Origin: Altererythrobacter sp. XM-24bin4
Lineage (GTDB): Bacteria; Pseudomonadota; Alphaproteobacteria; Sphingomonadales; Sphingomonadaceae
DNA: 64,000 nucleotides
Assembly: GCA_003149575.1 (NCBI GenBank)
Contig: QCWG01000001.1
Location: 1,269,183 to 1,333,182, forward strand
Direction: 5' to 3'
Under the pieces are notes generated by a model. The model searched no databases. It was given only the letters and a program-made list of their open reading frames with translations, and had not been told where the DNA came from. Shown here piece after piece: positions 1 to 8,620 of this stretch (positions within the stretch are counted from its first letter, which is position 1; every line of letters begins with the position of its first letter). Position numbers and translations under genes: made by a program.

Positions 1-7
1 TCTATCC

Positions 8-33
8 CCTCCAACGGGTTGGAGGTTCTTTTC
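8..33 (+). terminator. Rho-independent terminator of a gene left of the window
   Basis: A perfect 7-bp stem (8-14 with 19-25, CCTCCAA/TTGGAGG) closes a CGGG loop and is followed directly by a T-rich run (TTCTTTT). On the opposite strand no T-run follows, so it would act on rightward transcription entering from outside the window. The gene it ends is not visible. Confidence 0.6.
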
Positions 34-528
34 ACCGACGCTCGCGTCGGCATCCGGTCTCGCCTTTCAACTCAGTCCTACCTGTCCGTGCCGAAGCCTT
101 TTCAAGCGGTGCTGTGTCTTCCAACGCTACCGAGACCATTCCCCCTTCGCGATCACTTCCCTCAAACGGCTGGTTTCTGCCTCAGCTTCCACCTTCCTCG
201 GTCCACAACCAGGTTCCTGGCCTATCCAGTGAATGTGCTTCGCGTTCTTCTCAGGCAACTGCACTTGCTTCCAGTTTGCACCTTCTGCATATCCAGTCTC
301 GAAGTCCGCGTGGAAAAAATCCACTGCGTCGGTTTTTTGAGAAACTCTCGTGAAATCAACTCGTTGGAGCCAAATTTCCGGTTGGGTTTCTCTCCCTTCC
401 GATGTTTCAAGACTGCGCCCTCGCAGTGAGTCGCGCAAGCTTTGCAACCCCGACTTATCCACTTTCCCTCAGATCACCTGTGGACGCGCGTGGATAACTC
501 AACCATTCGTCGAAAATGTGTGTTAGCC
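34..528. other. Unassigned region downstream of argG with DnaA-box-like sites
   Basis: About 500 bases with no gene I can support. The plus strand is clearly pyrimidine-rich across 110-420. The minus frame (GTG at 462) is open for 111 codons but matches nothing I know, and its start lies inside the DnaA-like boxes. A CCGACG/CGTCGG hairpin lies at about 35-50. Near 455-497 are two sequences with 8 of 9 matches to the DnaA box TTATCCACA, in opposite orientations (455-463 TTATCCACT; 489-497 CGTGGATAA), plus a weaker one at 479. A GANTC site lies at 428-432. It could hold an untranslated RNA or a DnaA-binding site; neither is shown. Confidence 0.35.
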
Positions 529-1746
529 TCAGGCGTGATCGCGTTTCGCAAGCAACTTGAGCCGTAAAGCGTTCAGCTTGATGAAGCCTTCAGCGTCTTT
601 TTGATCGTAAGCGCCGGCATCGTCTTCGAAAGTGACGTGCGATTCGGAGTAGAGCGAGTTCGCGCTCTTACGTCCAACTACGCCTGCAACACCTTTGTAG
701 AGCTTCAGGCGAACCCTACCGCTGACTTTCTCCTGACTGTGGTCAATCGCCGCCTGCAGCATTTCGCGTTCAGGGGCGAACCAGAACCCGTTGTAGATCA
801 GCTCTGCATATTTGGGCATCAGCTCATCCTTGAGATGGGCTGCCCCGCGATCAAGCGTGATCTGCTCGATCCCGCGATGTGCGCGGGCATAAATCTCGCC
901 GCCCGGAGTTTCATACATGCCGCGCGACTTCATCCCGACGAAACGGTTCTCGACCAGATCGAGCCGGCCAATGCCGTGCTTGCGACCTAGATCATTCAGC
1001 GCGGTCAGCAGCTCGGCAGGCGACATCGCTTCACCGTTTAGCGCCACTCCATCGCCGCGTTCGAAATCGATGGTGATATATTCGGGTGTATCCGGCGCGC
1101 CCTCAGGGTTGTCGGTGCGCGAATAGACATAATCCGGCGTCTCTTCCCACGGGTCTTCCAGGACTTTGCCCTCAGACGAGGTGTGGAGCAGGTTCGCATC
1201 GGTCGAGAACGGGCTCTCACCGCGCTTGTCTTTAGGCACGACGATCTGGTGCTTCTCCGCCCATTCGATCAGCGCGGTCCGGCTGGTCAGGTCCCACTCG
1301 CGCCAAGGCGCAATGACTTTGATGTCGGGGTCAAGCGCATATGCGCTCAGCTCGAAACGAACCTGATCATTGCCTTTGCCGGTTGCACCATGCGCTATCG
1401 CATCAGCGCCTGTCTCATGCGCAATTTCGACCAATCGTTTAGAGATCAGAGGTCGCGCAATGGAGGTGCCCAGCAGATAGTCGCCTTCATAGCGTGCATT
1501 GGCGCGCATCATCGGGAATACGAAATCGCGAACGAATTCCTCGCGCAGATCTTCGATATAGATGTGCTTGTCCGGAATGCCCATCGCACGCGCCTTGGTA
1601 CGGGCAGGCTCGATCTCTTCACCTTGGCCGAGGTCGGCGGTGAATGTCACCACTTCGCAGCCGCGCTCTACCTCTAGCCATTTCGCGATGACCGAGGTGT
1701 CGAGACCTCCGGAATAGGCGAGAACAACACGTTTGATATCTGGCAT
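529..1746 (-). CDS. argG: Argininosuccinate synthase
   Basis: Joins citrulline and aspartate with ATP to give argininosuccinate, the penultimate step of arginine synthesis in the cytoplasm. The 405-residue protein has the N-terminal ATP-pyrophosphatase loop AYSGGLDTS (residues 10-18) and aligns by eye with the family along its whole length, ending at the usual point. The start was set at the ATG beginning [11 protein letters not shown] because an AGAGG ribosome site lies upstream in the right place and homologues start there; the reading frame stays open 37 codons further upstream without support. The partner argH lies at 17.2-18.6 kb, so the two steps are not in one operon here. Confidence 0.97.
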   Translation of the reverse strand: MPDIKRVVLAYSGGLDTSVIAKWLEVERGCEVVTFTADLGQGEEIEPARTKARAMGIPDKHIYIEDLREEFVRDFVFPMMRANARYEGDYLLGTSIARPLISKRLVEIAHETGADAIAHGATGKGNDQVRFELSAYALDPDIKVIAPWREWDLTSRTALIEWAEKHQIVVPKDKRGESPFSTDANLLHTSSEGKVLEDPWEETPDYVYSRTDNPEGAPDTPEYITIDFERGDGVALNGEAMSPAELLTALNDLGRKHGIGRLDLVENRFVGMKSRGMYETPGGEIYARAHRGIEQITLDRGAAHLKDELMPKYAELIYNGFWFAPEREMLQAAIDHSQEKVSGRVRLKLYKGVAGVVGRKSANSLYSESHVTFEDDAGAYDQKDAEGFIKLNALRLKLLAKRDHA

Positions 1747-1908
1747 TCTTGGAAACCTCTTTTCAATCGCCGCGCGGCTAGCAGGAGCAAGGGGAAGGGG
1801 CAATGAAGAAGCGTGTTGCAAGGGTGTAGTCGAGCTTCGTGCGCTGCGAAAAATCATGAGAAATGAGTTAGAAGGTACTATCTAACGACTTCAGAGGCGG
1901 GAGAAGCA

Positions 1909-2220
1909 GTGATGGCTAGTATGTGGGTAAACGCGCGCGAAATGGCGCAAATGGCGCCGCCAGAGCGCAATCGCTGGGTCGACTTCCTGCGCGCGCTGTC
2001 AATCCTGGCGGTGGTTTTCGGGCACTGGCTGGTTGCCGCTCCCTACATCGATTCTAGCGGAGCGGTGCAGGGTGGGCATTTGTTGGGAATCTTGTCGTGG
2101 AGCCAATGGCTGACATGAGGCTTTCAGGTCATGCCGATTTTCTTCCTCGAGGGTGGCTATTCCAACGGGGTCAGCTGGCGCGCGCAATTGCGCAAGGCGG
2201 AGGCTGGACTTAAAAATCTA
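1909..2220 (+). pseudogene. Acyltransferase family 3 N-terminal relic
   Basis: The first 69 codons encode the typical start of a membrane acyltransferase of the acyltransferase-3/OatA-like family: NRWVDFLRALSILAVVFGHW, with the His of the first helix. An in-frame TGA at 2116-2118 falls where the family has Trp in a WLTWGFQVMPIFF-like stretch. The same frame then continues with recognisable family sequence (GFQVMPIFF, GGYSNGVSW) to about 2210 before dissolving into AT-rich DNA. The family is normally 350-400 residues, so the gene is both interrupted and cut short. It cannot encode a working O-acetyltransferase. Confidence 0.75.
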
Positions 2221-2267
2221 GTAACAATAAATATTTCTGCCAGACTGAAATAGCTTGGAAAACACTG

Positions 2268-2792
2268 TCAGTATTCAAATTGGCCAGCGGGACAGCGGTA
2301 CATGGTCCACTGATCTTCACCATAAGTATTGTCGTAATAGGTCAGTTTATTGGGATCGTCACTCAATTCAACTATAAGGTCCAAATAGAGGTCCTCTCCT
2401 TCGGCTCCGCATTCCAAGGTTCCATCAAAACCCAGCTCTGTAACTTTATCGTCAGGTACAGCGCAGCCCCACTCGTACCCACTCCAGTACCAGTTGCCTT
2501 CTCCAGAGTATTCTTCGTATTTGAAAAATATGGATGTGTCAGATTGCATTTGATTTTTAGAGCATTGCTCTAGATTGCTATTCCACTCACCGGTCAGACG
2601 CTGCCGAATATCGTTAGGTGAGGCTTCTGTAGAACCTTGTGGGGCTTTTTGTTCCTGCTGGGCAGTCTTGGGATTACCAGTCTTTTTCTCAATAACTGTT
2701 TTGAGCCTATCGAAAATGCTGGTCTGTGCCTGAAGTGCTCCAAGGCCACCAAAAGCCGATAGTGCGGCCAAGATTACGAAAGATTTGCGCAT
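2268..2792 (-). CDS. Secreted hypothetical protein, AT-richer than its surroundings
   Basis: 174 residues that I do not recognise. Residues 1-22 look like a cleavable signal peptide (MRKS, hydrophobic core, ALQAQ cleavage site), so export to the periplasm is likely. A Gln/Lys/Pro-rich linker (about 35-60) precedes an acidic, aromatic-rich domain with four Cys (in LEQCSK, WGCAVP, LECGAE and YRCPAG) that could form two disulfides. Base composition is visibly more AT-rich than neighbouring genes, and it sits between an acyltransferase relic and tRNA-Thr, which hints at transfer. A GGTGAGAA ribosome site precedes the ATG. Confidence 0.6.
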   Translation of the reverse strand: MRKSFVILAALSAFGGLGALQAQTSIFDRLKTVIEKKTGNPKTAQQEQKAPQGSTEASPNDIRQRLTGEWNSNLEQCSKNQMQSDTSIFFKYEEYSGEGNWYWSGYEWGCAVPDDKVTELGFDGTLECGAEGEDLYLDLIVELSDDPNKLTYYDNTYGEDQWTMYRCPAGQFEY

Positions 2793-2947
2793 AAATTCTC
2801 ACCAAAGGTTCTCTGCAAATAACTAGCTTCTCCAGAAAGCGACACCTTGAAAGTTTCAGCAATGATATCAAGGGCGGTTGAGAGAGTTAGTGTCCGCCGC
2901 AGAGTAGCGCGGAAAGGGTGAATGGCAACCGGTTTTGTTTCCCGTCG

Positions 2948-2970
2948 TTTGTTACCCCATTTGTTACCCC
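2948..2970. repeat. Tandem TTTGTTACCCC repeat beside tRNA-Thr
   Basis: Two exact copies of the 11-mer TTTGTTACCCC (2948-2958 and 2960-2970) are separated by one base. They lie about 58 bases beyond the 3' end of tRNA-Thr. Short tandem repeats in this place can be arm-type integrase sites left by an element that used the tRNA as target. No integrase gene is present, so this reading is speculative. Confidence 0.4.
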
Positions 2971-3027
2971 GCGGGGAAAAATCAGCTGAGACGCGGACCA
3001 AAAAGACCGTTAAGTTATTGAAAGGTA

Positions 3028-3103
3028 TGGTGCCGGCTGCAAGATTCGAACTCGCGGCCTGATGATTACAAATCAACTGCTCTACCAACTGAGCTAAGCC
3101 GGC
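3028..3103 (-). tRNA. tRNA-Thr (anticodon TGT)
   Basis: Read on the minus strand the 76-base gene has a perfect 7-bp acceptor stem (GCCGGCT/AGCCGGC), a D-loop with AGTTGGTAGAGC, an anticodon loop TTTGTAA giving anticodon TGT, the T-loop TTCGAAT and an encoded 3' CCA. All are standard for a bacterial threonine tRNA reading ACA and related codons. The AT-rich orphan gene lies immediately downstream in the direction of transcription. Confidence 0.95.
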
Positions 3104-3215
3104 ACTTTTCTGTTCGCCGTTTGCCTGCCAACACCTGGCAATCCGAAACGGAAGCGGTCCCCTAGGCGAAAGTTATTCGGGCCTCAAGTGGGAACTGACA
3201 TAGCATAGAAAAATT

Positions 3216-4100
3216 CTAAAGAGCACCAAAGGTCCACCCTTCGGTGCGCGCAATTTCCGGTGTTAAGCCCTTTGGGGCCCAATAGGCTGGATCCGGGCCG
3301 ATCTTGCGGAGCCACGCCGCGGTCACCAGAGCGTCCGAAGAATGGTCGTCGATAGGGCCGGTTCCGGCCACAGGAGGCGAGCCCAATTGCGCGAGTGCCA
3401 CGTTCAAATCTTCGAAACTGCGAAGTTTGGTCCTGGCGCCGCCGACACCTCCGCCCCGCGCAGCGATAGATGTGTACATCTCGACAACAACAGGGCCGCT
3501 ATCGGGCAGCGGATCGATCGGCCAGACCGCGACGGCATCGCGCAATTGGTGCAGCATTCGCATGCCGGTCAGAGATGATTTGCCGACCTGCGCGGCGCCA
3601 ACAAGGTTGAAATTGCTGACCGGGCGCACACCTTGCTCGCGCTGAGCCAGTTCGGCGCATCGAAAGCGACCTTGCCTAGTGGGAGCGTCGGCCAAGTGAA
3701 AATGCTGTCCGAGATGTTCTTTGGAATGGCGGAAATATTCGCTTAGTTGAGGATGCGAGACAAAACTGCCGCACTCCAAATTCGGGTCATCAGAGCAAAC
3801 CTGGTCGATCAGCGCCCAAAGCGATTTTGCATCCTTGGGGCTGTCATTCCAATGCGGAAAGAATGCGCCTGCGTCCTGAAACGGAAGCGAAATGCCTAAA
3901 TCCATCCCTACCAGTGTGTCGCGCGGAATATCATCGCGCAGGATGGCGAGCACTTCTTTGCGCGCCCAGCCTCCTCTTGGTGGCTCAACCAGCACCGGCG
4001 CACTGCCCGTGCCTTCTGCCAGTGACAGGGCAATACCCTTCTGTCGCGCGCCTTTCGCGCCCGACCAGTCAATCGCGAGATAATGTGTGAAGTCACGCAT
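3216..4100 (-). CDS. RNase-H-fold (DUF429-like) protein coupled to rarA
   Basis: 294 residues. Acidic residues are spaced as in RNase-H-like predicted nucleases of the DUF429 type: Asp11 in YLAIDWSG, Asp67 in VGMDLG, and a C-terminal DDHSSDALVTAAWL block with Asp256. I infer a metal-dependent nuclease or a related fold; activity is not established from sequence. The ATG at 4100 lies inside the end of rarA (8-base overlap), so the two are probably translated as a coupled pair. Linkage to the replication-repair ATPase RarA suggests a role in DNA processing. It could instead be a catalytically dead member used in binding. Confidence 0.65.
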   Translation of the reverse strand: MRDFTHYLAIDWSGAKGARQKGIALSLAEGTGSAPVLVEPPRGGWARKEVLAILRDDIPRDTLVGMDLGISLPFQDAGAFFPHWNDSPKDAKSLWALIDQVCSDDPNLECGSFVSHPQLSEYFRHSKEHLGQHFHLADAPTRQGRFRCAELAQREQGVRPVSNFNLVGAAQVGKSSLTGMRMLHQLRDAVAVWPIDPLPDSGPVVVEMYTSIAARGGGVGGARTKLRSFEDLNVALAQLGSPPVAGTGPIDDHSSDALVTAAWLRKIGPDPAYWAPKGLTPEIARTEGWTFGAL

Positions 4101-5418
4101 CTTTGCGTTCGGCTCGCAGCTTTTCCCAATAGGCGATCCGCTCTTTCACCTTGCGCTCAAAGCCGCGCTCTACCGGCGTGTAATAAGTCTGAGGCTCCAT
4201 ATCTTTCGGCCAGTAATTGTCGCCAGAGAAGCCTTCTTCGGTATCGTGATCATAGGCATAGCCTTTGCCATAGCCGACATCCTTCATCAGCTTTGTCGGA
4301 GCATTCAGGATGTTCTGGGGCGGCAGCAGACTGCCGGTTTCCCTCGCGCTCTTCCAAGCTGATTTCTGGGCAGCATAGGCAGTATTCGATTTGGGGGCGG
4401 TCGCCAGATAGAGGCAGGCCTGCACAATCGCGAGCTCGCCTTCGGGTGAGCCAAGAAATTCATACGCATCCTTGGCAGCGAGGCACTGAATGAGGGCTTG
4501 AGGGTCGGCCAGCCCGACATCTTCGCTCGCAAAGCGTACCAGTCGGCGCAATACGTAGAGCGGCTCTTCACCGGCCACTAACATTCGCGCCATGTAATAT
4601 AGTGCGGCCTGTGGATCGCTGCCCCGAAGCGACTTATGCAGCGCCGAGATCAGATTGTAGTGTCCGTCGCGATCCTTGTCATAGACAGACACTCGCCGCT
4701 GCAGGAAGGTGCCAAGCCCGGCGGGATCGAGCGGGGTATTGATCTGCGCATTATAAAGCGTTTCGGCCTGATTGAGCAGAAACCGCCCGTCACCGTCGGC
4801 GCTGCCAATCAGGGCGTCACGCGCGGCATCATCAAGGGGGAGGGGGCCTTCCAGCTCTTCCGCGCGCGCAAGCAGTTTTTCCAGAGCAGCCGCGTCCAGG
4901 CGATTGAGGATCAGAACCTGCGCACGGCTAAGCAGAGCTGCGTTGAGTTCAAAGCTCGGATTTTCGGTTGTTGCGCCGACCAGCGTCACCGTTCCGCGCT
5001 CGACAAAGGGAAGGAAACCGTCCTGCTGCGCGCGGTTGAAGCGATGGATCTCGTCCACGAACAACAGTGTTTTTTGGCCAACGCCCGCCATCTTGTCCGC
5101 TTCGGCAAAGGCTTTCTTGAGGTCCGCCACCCCTGAAAAAACCGCGCTTACAGAGATAAACCGCATGCCCACTGCATCCGCCAGCAGACGCGCAGTGCTG
5201 GTCTTGCCCGTGCCAGGCGGCCCCCACAACACCATGCTCGACAGCTTGCCTGCCGCGACCATGCGGCCGATTGCCCCTTGCGGTCCGGTCAGATGTTCCT
5301 GCCCGATGACTTCGTCCAATGTCCGTGGGCGCAAGCGGTCGGCCAGCGGTGCGTCCTCACGCGGAGCGGCGCTGGCTTTTGCTTGCTGTGAAGGGTCATT
5401 GCCAAACAGATCTGCCAT
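4093..5418 (-). CDS. rarA: Replication-associated recombination protein A (AAA+ ATPase)
   Basis: A clamp-loader-like AAA+ ATPase (also called MgsA) that acts at stalled replication forks. The 441-residue protein has Walker A GPPGTGKT (66-73) and Walker B VDEIHRF (121-127), followed by ATTENPSFELN, characteristic of this family, and the C-terminal tetramerisation region ending with YYTPVERGFERK. Length matches the family. The start is the ATG opening MADLFGNDP. Its 3' end overlaps the start of the RNase-H-fold gene, which is the only sign of an operon here. Confidence 0.95.
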   Translation of the reverse strand: MADLFGNDPSQQAKASAAPREDAPLADRLRPRTLDEVIGQEHLTGPQGAIGRMVAAGKLSSMVLWGPPGTGKTSTARLLADAVGMRFISVSAVFSGVADLKKAFAEADKMAGVGQKTLLFVDEIHRFNRAQQDGFLPFVERGTVTLVGATTENPSFELNAALLSRAQVLILNRLDAAALEKLLARAEELEGPLPLDDAARDALIGSADGDGRFLLNQAETLYNAQINTPLDPAGLGTFLQRRVSVYDKDRDGHYNLISALHKSLRGSDPQAALYYMARMLVAGEEPLYVLRRLVRFASEDVGLADPQALIQCLAAKDAYEFLGSPEGELAIVQACLYLATAPKSNTAYAAQKSAWKSARETGSLLPPQNILNAPTKLMKDVGYGKGYAYDHDTEEGFSGDNYWPKDMEPQTYYTPVERGFERKVKERIAYWEKLRAERKDA

Positions 5419-5523
5419 TGGTCGAGTGCCATAAGCCGTTCATCGCTCAAAGCCAAAGTCCTCTTGCAAAACGGCCTCTAAGATACATCTTTGAGCTATC
5501 AAAGATACTCAGGAGTTAAATGA

Positions 5524-6183
5524 ATGACTTGGAATAGATCTGGGCGCGGTGGTTGGAGCAATCTGGGGCCGATGATCGCAATGGCAATGGCTTCCGCCGC
5601 AAATGAGTGGGAAGACGAGTTCAAAAGCTCACGTCACCGCCGCAAGTCGCGCGATTGGCAAGACGGTGCGCGCCGCAACAAACGTCGAGGGCGGATGTTC
5701 GGCACAGGAGAGCTACGCTTGGCCTTGCTGGCGCTCATCAACGAAGAGCCGCGTCACGGCTATGAGCTGATCAAAGCGATCGAAGAGATGACCGGAGGTG
5801 CTTATGCGCCAAGTCCTGGCGCAGTCTACCCGACGCTGCAAATGCTGGAAGAAGAAGGCCAGATCAAACAGTCCAAGCCCAAGAAGAAGGGCAAGCCTGC
5901 TGATGAGGAAACGAGCGGCAAGAAGCCTTTCGAAGTTACAACATCGGGTGCGGCTGAACTCGAAGACCGTGCAGATGAAGTCGAGGAATTGATGGGCCGC
6001 ATCAATGAACACGGCGATCGCGCAGAGAAGGTGAAAGAAAAATCACCTGACCTGTTTCGCGCAATGGGGAATCTTGCCTCTGTACTGAAAAATCGCGCAA
6101 GGGCCGGCAAGCTCGACAAGGATACGGTTGATCAGATCGTTGATATTATTGATGAAGTTGCCAAGCGCATCGAGCGGATGTGA
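5524..6183 (+). CDS. PadR-family transcriptional regulator
   Basis: 219 residues. A basic, low-complexity N-terminal part (1-57) precedes a PadR winged helix: LALLALINEEPRHGYELIKAI (about 67-86) and PSPGAVYPTLQMLEEEG (96-112), the signatures of the recognition and wing segments. A lysine-rich stretch and a C-terminal coiled-coil region (about 140-219) probably dimerise it. PadR proteins usually repress nearby genes in response to a small ligand. The start is set by AGGAG eight bases upstream. It is followed, 106 bases on, by a membrane protein gene that could be its target or partner. Confidence 0.88.
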   Translation: MTWNRSGRGGWSNLGPMIAMAMASAANEWEDEFKSSRHRRKSRDWQDGARRNKRRGRMFGTGELRLALLALINEEPRHGYELIKAIEEMTGGAYAPSPGAVYPTLQMLEEEGQIKQSKPKKKGKPADEETSGKKPFEVTTSGAAELEDRADEVEELMGRINEHGDRAEKVKEKSPDLFRAMGNLASVLKNRARAGKLDKDTVDQIVDIIDEVAKRIERM

Positions 6184-6289
6184 TCGGCTTGCGTAGGCAA
6201 TGGCTTAACGCATTTGCCATCGCGCCAAGCGCGCAATAATCTTTCCTTCATCGATCCGGCACCAGACCGGACTGGAGGGGAGAATTTTC

Positions 6290-6709
6290 ATGAGTGAAGC
6301 AACGAAAGCGCCGTGGCACCTATGGGCTGTCGGGATTGTGGCTCTGCTTTGGAATGCTGTTGGCATTTTCAGTTACATGATGACGCATCTGGGAAAGCTG
6401 GAAGACCTTGGCATGACGCCAGATCAGATAGCTTTCTTTGATTCATTCCCGGCCTGGTCCAATGCGCTTTGGGCTATGGGAGTCTGGGGCGCATTTTTCG
6501 GATCAATCCTGTTGCTCTTGCGCTCGCGTTGGGCAGTGACATCAATCGCCATTTCTGTGGTCGGCCTGGTTGGTACAACGATCTATCAGAACTTCATGAT
6601 CGAGGTGCCGGCGGAGGTGAGCCTGCCGCTAAACCTGACTATTTGGGCCACCACACTGTTTATGCTTTGGTATGCCCGCAAGATGCAGTCCGAAGGCATA
6701 TTGGACTGA
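6290..6709 (+). CDS. Small integral membrane protein
   Basis: 139 residues with about four hydrophobic helices (roughly 12-32, 55-78, 84-102, 114-131). It resembles small conserved membrane proteins of sphingomonads often described as sugar-transporter-like, but I cannot assign a function. A strong GGAGGGGAGAA ribosome site precedes the ATG. It lies just after the PadR gene and convergent with the glycosyltransferase gene, only six bases from its end. Confidence 0.75.
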   Translation: MSEATKAPWHLWAVGIVALLWNAVGIFSYMMTHLGKLEDLGMTPDQIAFFDSFPAWSNALWAMGVWGAFFGSILLLLRSRWAVTSIAISVVGLVGTTIYQNFMIEVPAEVSLPLNLTIWATTLFMLWYARKMQSEGILD

Positions 6710-6715
6710 CCTGAA

Positions 6716-7918
6716 CTAGGCTGAATCCAACGCCGCCTTGATCTTCGCCTCGTCTTCGGCGCGCAATTCCTCGCGCGCGGTGACGAGGCGGATATAGGTG
6801 TCGGCCACCACCTGATTGATGGCATCCCAGCTATATTCGCGCGATTTGCGTTCACCGGCTGCACCATGCGCGTGGCGGTGCGCATCATCAGTGCAATAAG
6901 GCGCGATAGCTTCTGCAAAAGCGGCGGCATCACCGGGCGGTACAAGCTGCCCGGTCTCTTCTGGCGTAACGAGCGAAGACGCACCAGTCGCGCCAGCGGC
7001 AACCACCGGCAGTCCGCTAGCCATGGCTTCCAGCGTCACATTGCCGAATGTCTCGGTTATTGACGGGTTGAAGAAAATGTCACCGCTTGCGAGCGCGCGG
7101 CCCAGGTCAGCGCCGGTCTGGAATCCGGCGAAAATGCCCCCGGGCAGGGCTTGCTTGAACCAATCCTTCGCCGGGCCATCGCCAATGACGAGAACCTTGT
7201 GTGGGACCTGCCTTTTGCGCAGCTCGATGATTGTGTCCGCGAACACATCAAGCCCTTTTTCCATGACCAAGCGGCCCAGAAAAACGATGGCAACGTCATC
7301 ATCTTCCAGCCCGAGCGAACGACGCCACTCCATGTCGCGTTTGCTGGGGTCAAAGATCGTTCGATCTACCCCGCGCGACCAGATCGTGATGTCATCATGC
7401 ATGTCTTGCTCAATCAGCGTGTCGACCATGCTTTGCGATGGAGCCACCAGCGCGTCACAACGATTGTAGAACCGGCGCAAAATCCACTCGATGGTGGGCT
7501 CAAGAAATGAGAGTCCATAATAGCGCGGATAGGTTTCGAAGCGCGTGTGAACCGATGAAAGCACGGGCAAATCGTATTCTTGTGCCCATCGTAACGCGGC
7601 ATGACCCGTTGGATCAGGAGACGAAATATGGGCGACATTTGGCTCAAATTTCACCAGATCGTCTTTAGCCTTCCGGCTTAGTCCGGTGGGTAAGCGGTAT
7701 TCACCGCGCCCCTTCACCGGCATCCGGACATTGGGCACGCCAACCAGATCACCTGTAGGCTCAAAATCCGGGTTTGCCACCTTAGGCGCGTAGACACGCA
7801 CAGACGCTCCCTGACGGAGCAAATACTCCACCAAACGGTTCAAAGCCTGGTTCGCGCCGTCACGCGTGTAGTTGTAATTGCCACTGAAAAGGGCAATGCG
7901 AAGTTCGCTGGTGTGCAT
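6716..7918 (-). CDS. Glycosyltransferase family 4 (GDP-mannose-dependent-like)
   Basis: A 400-residue GT-B retaining glycosyltransferase. The N-terminal domain opens with RIALFSGNYNYTRDGANQAL, and the C-terminal domain (from about 205) has FLGRLVMEKGLD and the nucleotide-sugar binding EX7E motif (Glu289 and Glu297 in ETFGNVTLE). It is closest in style to alpha-mannosyltransferases that build glycolipids or phosphatidylinositol mannoside-like products, so transfer of a hexose to a membrane lipid on the cytoplasmic face is likely. The sugar donor and acceptor cannot be read from the sequence. It stands alone, convergent with the preceding membrane protein. Confidence 0.88.
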   Translation of the reverse strand: MHTSELRIALFSGNYNYTRDGANQALNRLVEYLLRQGASVRVYAPKVANPDFEPTGDLVGVPNVRMPVKGRGEYRLPTGLSRKAKDDLVKFEPNVAHISSPDPTGHAALRWAQEYDLPVLSSVHTRFETYPRYYGLSFLEPTIEWILRRFYNRCDALVAPSQSMVDTLIEQDMHDDITIWSRGVDRTIFDPSKRDMEWRRSLGLEDDDVAIVFLGRLVMEKGLDVFADTIIELRKRQVPHKVLVIGDGPAKDWFKQALPGGIFAGFQTGADLGRALASGDIFFNPSITETFGNVTLEAMASGLPVVAAGATGASSLVTPEETGQLVPPGDAAAFAEAIAPYCTDDAHRHAHGAAGERKSREYSWDAINQVVADTYIRLVTAREELRAEDEAKIKAALDSA

Positions 7919-7953
7919 ATTCTAAGTCGGCATATAGCACAGCATTGCGAATG

Positions 7954-7984
7954 AAAAGCGGCGCGCAATCAACTTGCGCGCCGC
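7954..7984 (-). terminator. Rho-independent terminator
   Basis: A perfect 11-bp stem (GCGGCGCGCAA at 7958-7968 with TTGCGCGCCGC at 7974-7984) closes a 5-base loop. On the minus strand it is followed by TTTTC (7957 downwards), so it ends transcription of the membrane protein gene at 8021-8371 before it reaches the divergent glycosyltransferase promoter. Confidence 0.75.
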
Positions 7985-8020
7985 CTCCACCGATCTCATG
8001 ATCGGAAGTAGGGTTTTGCT

Positions 8021-8371
8021 TTAGCTGTCAGAGCCTGACGAAAGGCCTTTCAGCGCACCCATCACCATATCGTACAAGCGACGTGTGATTAGCGATGCGG
8101 ACATACCAGCGGCCGCAACAGCAAGGTTGCTGAAGATTGCGGTCAAATATTCCCCAATTGCCGGAATCGCGCCAAGCACTGCACCAACCGCAGGCAGAAC
8201 AAGAACTGCCAAATACATACGAATGGCACCGTCCTGATCAGCGGCAATGCCGCCAATGATTCCCAGAACGAGTATGATCAATCCGACTTCCAGGCCCGGA
8301 ATGGATACAAACCCACCAACAATTGCTAGCACCACTGCCAAACCAGCTGCCAGTCCCCCAACTTTTTCCAT
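8021..8371 (-). CDS. Hydrophobic membrane protein of unknown function
   Basis: 116 residues, mostly membrane-spanning: three to four Gly/Ala-rich helices between residues 5 and 95, then a short polar tail. I do not recognise a family. The ATG opening MEKVGGLAAG was chosen because GGGAGAGAA lies at a good distance upstream; the frame can be extended 13 codons to a TTG without a ribosome site. A strong terminator follows it. Confidence 0.7.
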   Translation of the reverse strand: MEKVGGLAAGLAVVLAIVGGFVSIPGLEVGLIILVLGIIGGIAADQDGAIRMYLAVLVLPAVGAVLGAIPAIGEYLTAIFSNLAVAAAGMSASLITRRLYDMVMGALKGLSSGSDS

Positions 8372-8620
8372 ATATTCTCTCCCAATCTCTCCCCCATGGA
8401 GAGCAGACAAGATAGCCGAAGTTTCGTTTCCAGTGAAACTTTCATGCTGCGCGGTAAAATATTGATAAAAAAATTGAAAATGAAGATTTCCACGAGTTTT
8501 TTAACAGGCTGCGACGCTCTATGCTGCGGCAAGAGGCGCTTTTCCAGCGACGAGTCGTGACGTGAATAGCTTTGCACAGCCCGCCAGCATCGCTTGACAT
8601 GTTGCGGCGCAAAACTAATG

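Noticed and set aside
127-462. Open frame of 111 codons on the minus strand near the left end
   Set aside because: Its GTG start lies in a DnaA-like box, it has no ribosome site, and the translation resembles no family. It could be part of an untranslated RNA.
455-497. DnaA boxes as a replication origin
   Set aside because: Only two or three weak boxes, no AT-rich unwinding region and none of the usual origin neighbours such as hemE, parA or dnaA.
2774-3088. Open frame across tRNA-Thr on the minus strand
   Set aside because: It reads through the tRNA gene and the repeat; no family resemblance.
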